DNA of 9,861 nucleotides from Nitrospira sp. (GTDB taxonomy: Bacteria; Nitrospirota; Nitrospiria; Nitrospirales; Nitrospiraceae): positions 1 to 9,861 of the forward strand of contig JACOEF010000141.1 in assembly GCA_024998705.1 (NCBI GenBank), in the 5' to 3' direction. Positions 6,201-9,861 of this stretch are shown in pieces (position 1 is the stretch's first letter; each line of letters opens with the position of its first letter). Both the position numbers and the translations under genes were made by a program. The notes under the pieces were generated by a model that saw nothing but the letters and a program-made list of their open reading frames with translations, was not told the origin of the DNA and made no database searches.

Positions 6201-6611
6201 ATGATTGAGCAACCGACACGACCGACTGTGCCACCGTGGCTGTACAAGTTATTTACCGGCCATCAATATCCCTATGTACGGCGACAGGCCAAGTTTGCGA
6301 ATCGCGACACCAAGCCGGGAGAGGAACGGCCGGAACCGACGCGGGAGGAGATCGACGCCAAGTTTTGGGAAATTTATCCGCGTTGTACCGCGAAAATATT
6401 GCAGGAAGTGAAAGCCGGCATGATCGTGGTGTTTCACGAACTGGGTGAGTATCCTGCCGGCGGGTACCAGGGACTGGTGGATGCGCCGGAGGAGTTTCTC
6501 GCGGCACACTACGGGAAGAAGAAAATTAAAGTGAATTTTTATGACGGCGATAATTTTGTCTGCACGATCAATTTCAAGGTCGGCGGCTGGACGGGTCACG
6601 AACACGCGTGA
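6201..6611 (+). CDS. Conserved-looking hypothetical protein, 136 aa
   Basis: I do not recognise this family. ATG 6201 has GGAG (6187-6190) ten bases upstream. The same frame is open back to 6096, but that part overlaps the VWA gene and reads like out-of-frame sequence. The protein is soluble, with no signal peptide or membrane segment. It is rich in aromatics and charges, and opens with a proline-containing PTVPPWLYKLF stretch. The C-terminal half looks like strands: KAGMIVVFHELGEYP, KIKVNFYDGDNF and CTINFKVGGW. It ends in HEHA and has two cysteines (62 and 121). It lies 43 bases after the CbbO/NorD-type gene on the same strand and is probably co-transcribed with it. Around 6520-6560 the codons turn AT-rich (lysine and asparagine) compared with its neighbours. 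Confidence 0.7.
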   Translation: MIEQPTRPTVPPWLYKLFTGHQYPYVRRQAKFANRDTKPGEERPEPTREEIDAKFWEIYPRCTAKILQEVKAGMIVVFHELGEYPAGGYQGLVDAPEEFLAAHYGKKKIKVNFYDGDNFVCTINFKVGGWTGHEHA

Positions 6612-6651
6612 AGGGTAAACGGTGAGTGTAAGGAAGCCCTTGCACTTGACG

Positions 6652-6672
6652 CTTCACGTTTCACGCTTCACG
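6652..6672 (+). repeat. Three tandem 7-bp repeats, CTTCACG/TTTCACG/CTTCACG
   Basis: Three contiguous heptamers, CTTCACG, TTTCACG and CTTCACG, end just before the ribosome-binding site of the malate dehydrogenase gene. An inverted copy, CGTGAAG, lies at 6607-6613 across the stop of the preceding gene, so the 68-base gap could also fold back on itself with a 38-base loop. Its purpose is not evident; I see no promoter in this gap. Confidence 0.6.
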
Positions 6673-6682
6673 AGGTGGGATG

Positions 6683-7624
6683 ATGGGACGACCAAAGATT
6701 ACGGTGGTGGGTGCGGGGAATGTCGGCGGGACAGTCGCGCAGCGGCTGGCGGAGAAGAATGCCTACGATGTCGTCCTGGTCGACATTGTGCCGGGCATTC
6801 CACAGGGCAAGGCCTTGGATATTACCCAGGCCGGGCCGGTGTGTGGATACAGCTCCCGCGTCGTCGGTACGAATGGGTATGACGAGACCGCCGGATCCTC
6901 CATTGCCGTGATCACGTCGGGAATTCCCAGGAAGCCAGGCATGAGTCGGGATGAGCTCCTGGCGACGAATGCCAAAATCGTGAAAACAGTGGTGCGGGAA
7001 CTGGTCTCGCGTTCGCCGAATATCATCCTGATTCTGGTGACGAATCCGTTGGATGCCATGGTGCACGTGGCGCGACAGGTCAGTGGCCTGCCGAAATCGC
7101 GAGTGCTCGGGATGGCGGGTGTCCTGGACACGGCGCGCTTGCGGTCGTTCGTTGCCGAGGAATTGCACGTGCCGGGCACGGATGTGCAGGCGATGGTGTT
7201 GGGTGGGCACGGGGATACGATGGTGCCGCTGGTCCGGCAAACGACGGTGGCCGGCAAGCCGATTACGGACCGGTTGGCTCCGGAGCGGCTGGCAGCCTTG
7301 ATTAAGCGCACGCAGGACGGCGGGGCCGAAATCGTGGGACTGCTCAAGACCGGCAGCGCGTTTTATGCGCCGTCCGCCTCCGCCGTGGACATGGTCGAGG
7401 CGATCATGAACGACCAGAAGCGCGTCCTGCCCTGTGCCATGCTCTGTGAGGGGGAATACGGGTTGAAGGATGTCATCGTCGGGGTCCCCGTCACGTTGGG
7501 GCGCAGCGGAGGTGAATCCATCGTTGAATATGATCTGACCACCGAGGAACGCACCGCATTACAGGCGTCTGCGGACGCTGTGCGGGACCTCTGTGCAGTC
7601 GTCGATCGCCTGCTGACTGCGTAA
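6683..7624 (+). CDS. mdh: NAD-dependent malate dehydrogenase
   Basis: This 313-residue cytoplasmic enzyme interconverts malate and oxaloacetate with NAD(H) and belongs to the LDH-like malate dehydrogenase group of central carbon metabolism. The Rossmann glycine motif is GAGNVGG at residues 10-16. The second strand ends in an acidic residue ([10 protein letters not shown]34), which favours NAD over NADP. The substrate loop [11 protein letters not shown] holds the two arginines (R83, R89) typical of malate enzymes. Next come VTNPLDAM, the catalytic aspartate and arginine in GVLDTARL (D149, R152), and the catalytic histidine in [10 protein letters not shown] (H176). Two ATGs are adjacent (6680 and 6683); the second has the better spacing from AGGTGGG (6674-6680) and is used here. 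The length is normal and all key residues are present. The frame ends in TAA. Confidence 0.95.
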   Translation: MGRPKITVVGAGNVGGTVAQRLAEKNAYDVVLVDIVPGIPQGKALDITQAGPVCGYSSRVVGTNGYDETAGSSIAVITSGIPRKPGMSRDELLATNAKIVKTVVRELVSRSPNIILILVTNPLDAMVHVARQVSGLPKSRVLGMAGVLDTARLRSFVAEELHVPGTDVQAMVLGGHGDTMVPLVRQTTVAGKPITDRLAPERLAALIKRTQDGGAEIVGLLKTGSAFYAPSASAVDMVEAIMNDQKRVLPCAMLCEGEYGLKDVIVGVPVTLGRSGGESIVEYDLTTEERTALQASADAVRDLCAVVDRLLTA

Positions 7625-7659
7625 GAGGCCGACTTCGAAGGGGATGTGGCGCAGGTCGC

Positions 7660-7689
7660 TTGACAAGGCTCAATGGCCTGCAGTAGAGA
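7660..7689 (+). promoter_or_regulatory. Candidate promoter for the PuuD-like gene
   Basis: A perfect -35 box, TTGACA (7660-7665), is followed after 18 bases by TAGAGA (7684-7689), which matches the -10 consensus at only 3 of 6 positions. It lies 36 bases after the malate dehydrogenase stop and about 37 bases before ATG 7727. The -35 box is convincing; the -10 is not. Confidence 0.4.
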
Positions 7690-7726
7690 ACGTGGTTGGC
7701 AGTAAACCGTTACAGTTGGGGGGCGT

Positions 7727-8314
7727 ATGAAATTCTTGGAGGATCCGTATCAGACATTGGGCGCAGGATTTGCGCTTTCTGTCGGATTGATAGTCGTCTA
7801 TCTGGGTATGGCCGGAGTGGGCGCGGGTGAGGCCGATTGGTTCGGTCTGATCGTGCGCTGGATCCATTTCCTGGCCGGTATCACCTGGATCGGGCTGTTG
7901 TACTTCTTTAACGTCATTAACGCCGGCTTTCTGAAGAGCCTGGATGGGCCGACGAAGAACATCGTCATTCCCAAGTTGATGCCTGTCGCGCTGAATTGGT
8001 TCCGCCATGGCGCGACGGTGACCGTCCTTGCGGGGGTGGTGCTGTATGGCTACCTCTATTCAAAAGGTGGAACGGGGGCGCTTGCGCTGGGGATCGGCGG
8101 CCTTCTGGGCATCATCATGATGGGGAATGTGCACGGGATTATCTGGCCCAATCAGAAGAAGGTCATTGCAGCGGTGGCCGCCGCTGCCCAGGGGACGCCT
8201 GCTCCGCCGGAGATGGCTCAGTGGGGTAAAACGGCTTTGATTGCGTCGCGCATCAACTTCCTGCTGTCTATTCCCATGTTGTTCTTTATGGGAGCAGGGA
8301 GCCATTTGAAGTAG
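7727..8314 (+). CDS. Integral membrane protein related to the N-terminal domain of urate hydroxylase PuuD
   Basis: The protein has 195 residues with about five membrane helices: 10-30, 40-62, 92-111, 117-139 and 172-190. The helix 2 sequence RWIHFLAGITWIGLLYFFN and helix 3 start LMPVALNWFRHGA resemble the membrane domain of PuuD-type urate oxidases. NVHGIIWPNQK begins the loop after helix 4. Histidines 47, 94 and 136 fall near membrane faces and could bind haem or metal. Full PuuD proteins have about 400 residues with a C-terminal cytochrome c domain; here that domain and any CxxCH are absent. No purine-degradation genes are nearby, so urate oxidation should not be assumed. A role in electron transfer in the inner membrane is possible but unproven. 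ATG 7727 is preceded by a G-rich ribosome-binding site (7718-7723). A terminator follows, so it is probably the last or only gene of its transcript. Confidence 0.75.
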   Translation: MKFLEDPYQTLGAGFALSVGLIVVYLGMAGVGAGEADWFGLIVRWIHFLAGITWIGLLYFFNVINAGFLKSLDGPTKNIVIPKLMPVALNWFRHGATVTVLAGVVLYGYLYSKGGTGALALGIGGLLGIIMMGNVHGIIWPNQKKVIAAVAAAAQGTPAPPEMAQWGKTALIASRINFLLSIPMLFFMGAGSHLK

Positions 8315-8336
8315 CTGGGCTGGTCAGCAAAATCAT

Positions 8337-8376
8337 GGGGATTGGTCGTTCGAGAAGGATGGCCAGTCCCCTTTTT
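8337..8376 (+). terminator. Rho-independent terminator after the PuuD-like gene
   Basis: GGGGATTGGTC (8337-8347) pairs with GGCCAGTCCCC (8361-8371): 11 pairs, two of them G-U wobbles, with a 13-base loop that can form a small TTC/GAA inner stem. Five T residues (8372-8376) and CTT follow directly. It starts 22 bases after the stop codon of the PuuD-like gene and reads in its direction. Confidence 0.85.
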
Positions 8377-8457
8377 CTTGAGCCGGTCGATGCCAGGAAC
8401 CGTGATCGAATGCCGGCGAGTCTTTGGACTGATTCCTTGTAGGTCTATCAGCCCTAA

Positions 8458-8482
8458 CTGATTGAGATTCAGGCCTAATCAG
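8458..8482. promoter_or_regulatory. Inverted repeat upstream of the nuoF promoter (possible regulator site)
   Basis: CTGATT (8458-8463) is inverted as AATCAG (8477-8482). The interior contains a second, overlapping near-palindrome, GATTC-AGGCCT-AATC. It lies 12 bases upstream of the -35 box of the next promoter, where an activator or repressor dimer could bind. It has no T tract and is not a terminator. Confidence 0.35.
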
Positions 8483-8493
8483 GCGAACCTGGC

Positions 8494-8523
8494 TTGACGG
8501 CCCCCGGAGAGCAGCCGTATAGT
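8494..8523 (+). promoter_or_regulatory. Sigma70-type promoter for the nuoF-like gene
   Basis: TTGACG (8494-8499, 5 of 6) and TATAGT (8518-8523, 5 of 6) are separated by 18 bases. Transcription would start near 8530, leaving a leader of about 38 bases. Together with the terminator at 8337-8376, this makes the nuoF-like gene the first of its own transcript. Confidence 0.65.
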
Positions 8524-8539
8524 ACATTCCTGCTAACCT

Positions 8540-8554
8540 GGGGGTGCTACCCCC
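8540..8554 (+). promoter_or_regulatory. Leader hairpin beside the nuoF ribosome-binding site
   Basis: GGGGGT (8540-8545) and ACCCCC (8549-8554) form a perfect 6-bp stem with a 3-base loop. It sits about ten bases into the predicted transcript and ends two bases before the Shine-Dalgarno sequence AAAGGGA (8556-8562). It could stabilise the 5' end of the messenger or affect ribosome access. Confidence 0.45.
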
Positions 8555-8567
8555 GAAAGGGAACAAC

Positions 8568-9861
8568 GTGACCCTACCTCGACCAAGGGTATTGCAGAAG
8601 CTTGAAGGCGCTCCCTGGGAAATCGATCCCTACCTCAAAACCGGTGGGTATGAAGCCTGGCGGAAGTGTCTGAAAGAGCTGACCCCTAACGACATCGTCG
8701 GCGAAATTAATAAGGCCGGGTTGCGTGGGCGTGGCGGCGCCGGCTTTCCGACTGGAATCAAGTGGGACAAGGTGCTCAACCACCGGGTGCAGGAGCGCTA
8801 CTTCGTGTGCAACGCCGGGGAACACGAACCGGGGACCTTTAAAGACCGCCACCTCCTCAAGCATATCCCGCATCAACTGATAGAGGGCTGTCTGATTGCC
8901 TCGCGAACGGTGAATGCCAAAGCGTCGTACATTTACGTCAACCATGAATATGCGGAAGAAGAGGCGAATCTGCGGAAAGCCATCGCCCAAGCCCGCGAGC
9001 GTGGTCTATTGGGGAAGAACATCCTTGGGACAGGCGTGGACCTCGACCTCGAAGTCTACTCCGGTCATGGCAGTTATGTGGCCGGTGAAGAGACGGCCAT
9101 GTTGGAATCGATGCAGGGACGTCCGGCCATGCCGCGTCAAAAGCCGCCGTTCTATCCCACCGATTTCGGATTGTACGGGAAGCCGACCCTGGTGAACAAC
9201 GTTGAGACGCTGTGTAACATTCCCCAGATTCTTAAGAATGGCGCTGCGTGGTTTACTCAGGTGGGGACGGAGAAGTGTCCCGGAACCATGCTTTTCTCGC
9301 TCAGCGGATCCGTGAATCGGCCCGGCGTGTATGAAATGCCGATGGGGGTCACGATCAGAGACCTCATCGAGACGTGCGGCGGAGGTGTCCCCAATGGACG
9401 CAAGATCAAAGCCGTATTCCCAGGCGGGCCTGCCTTCTCCATGGTCACGGCGGATCAACTCGATCTACCGATGGATTTTGATTCGCTGAAAAAAGCCGGC
9501 ACTGGCCTCGGTTCCGCCGGGACAATTGTCATCGATGATGCCACCTGCATGGTGGCAGCGACCCTCAAGTATTCGAATTTCTTCAAGGGTGAAAGTTGCG
9601 GCCAATGCCCTCCGTGCCGGATGGGCACGATCAATCTGGCGACATTGATGGACAAGATTGAGCGCGGAGAGGGGAGCCAGAAGGACCTTGAATCGTTGCT
9701 GCAACTGTGCGGATTTGTGAAGGGCACGGGGTATTGCACCCTTATCACCGGTGCCGCAGTCCTGGTTCAAAGCAGTCTTCGATTGTTCCAGCATGAATTC
9801 GAAGAGCATATTCGTCTGCAACGTTGTCCCTTTCAGCCGGCCCGGACAGGGGCCGGTGCGA
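8568..9861 (+). CDS. nuoF: NADH-quinone oxidoreductase subunit F (NuoF)-type flavoprotein, 3' end cut
   Basis: There are 431 codons and no stop before the window ends; family length is about 430-450, so little is missing. NuoF is the NADH-oxidising, FMN-binding subunit of complex I. The nucleotide-binding motif GLRGRGGAGFPTG is at residues 51-63. The FMN-site segment is NAGEHEPGTFKDR at residues 82-94. The NADH loop has GEET at 173-176 and then GKPTLVNNVET. The [4Fe-4S] cluster ligands are C344, C347 and C350 (SCGQCPPCR) plus C390. Two normally conserved positions differ: the usual NADE is NAGE (G84), and the Cys of CGEET is Ala (A172). GTG 8568 has Shine-Dalgarno AAAGGGA at 8556-8562, five bases upstream. 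No nuoE precedes it. A paralogue serving a hydrogenase or formate dehydrogenase cannot be excluded. Confidence 0.88.
   Translation, partial: MTLPRPRVLQKLEGAPWEIDPYLKTGGYEAWRKCLKELTPNDIVGEINKAGLRGRGGAGFPTGIKWDKVLNHRVQERYFVCNAGEHEPGTFKDRHLLKHIPHQLIEGCLIASRTVNAKASYIYVNHEYAEEEANLRKAIAQARERGLLGKNILGTGVDLDLEVYSGHGSYVAGEETAMLESMQGRPAMPRQKPPFYPTDFGLYGKPTLVNNVETLCNIPQILKNGAAWFTQVGTEKCPGTMLFSLSGSVNRPGVYEMPMGVTIRDLIETCGGGVPNGRKIKAVFPGGPAFSMVTADQLDLPMDFDSLKKAGTGLGSAGTIVIDDATCMVAATLKYSNFFKGESCGQCPPCRMGTINLATLMDKIERGEGSQKDLESLLQLCGFVKGTGYCTLITGAAVLVQSSLRLFQHEFEEHIRLQRCPFQPARTGAGA

Noticed and set aside
6646..6672. Promoter with TTGACG at 6646-6651 before mdh
   Set aside because: At 16-18 bases downstream there is only the GC-rich repeat and ribosome-binding site, with no usable -10 box.
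7647..7662. Sigma54-type promoter (TGGC...GCTT) after mdh
   Set aside because: The GG and GC elements are two bases too close for the -24/-12 spacing; the perfect TTGACA nearby is the better signal.
8333..8566. Minus-strand frame of 77 residues in the gap before nuoF
   Set aside because: It covers the terminator, promoter and leader hairpin, lacks a recognisable motif, and has no clear ribosome-binding site.

Overview
The window looks like chromosomal DNA of a GC-rich, chemolithotroph-type bacterium. The gene set (a CbbQ-type AAA+ ATPase and a CbbO/NorD-type VWA protein, a ferredoxin:thioredoxin reductase catalytic chain, a malate dehydrogenase, a PuuD-like membrane protein and a NuoF-type flavoprotein) makes me think of Nitrospira or a close relative. 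That placement is recognition and inference, not a search result. I see no tRNA, rRNA, CRISPR array, insertion sequence or phage gene.

Left part (1-2985). The window opens inside a plus-strand cbbQ/norQ-type gene. A DUF167 (YggU-type) gene and a glycine-zipper lipoprotein gene follow on the same strand. They converge on a two-gene minus-strand operon whose genes overlap by 4 bases (GTGA): a ferredoxin:thioredoxin reductase catalytic chain (ftrB-like), then an M28-family lipoprotein metallopeptidase.

Centre (2986-6157). The 137-base divergent gap carries a 12-bp-arm inverted repeat lying directly over a good sigma70-type promoter (TTTACA-17-TACAAT) that fires rightward. Downstream is one very long CbbO/NorD-type gene: about six helical repeats, then a middle domain with a HEAGH motif, then a VWA domain with a MIDAS. 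It reads as about 1,011 codons but is interrupted by an in-frame TAG at 4047-4049 and by a one-base frame change at about 5088-5105. It is therefore a recent pseudogene, a sequence with errors, or a gene made in pieces. CbbO and NorD proteins normally work with a CbbQ/NorQ MoxR-type ATPase, and one lies only about 2.8 kb away, separated by four unrelated genes.

Right part (6201-9861). A small unrecognised gene is followed by a complete malate dehydrogenase gene. Next come a five-helix PuuD N-terminal-domain-like membrane protein with its own rho-independent terminator, a regulatory gap with a strong promoter and two inverted repeats, and a NuoF-type NADH-binding flavoprotein that runs off the right edge. 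Malate dehydrogenase makes or uses NADH and NuoF oxidises it, so the right part looks like central carbon and electron-transport metabolism. The genes are separated by promoter and terminator signals and do not form one operon.
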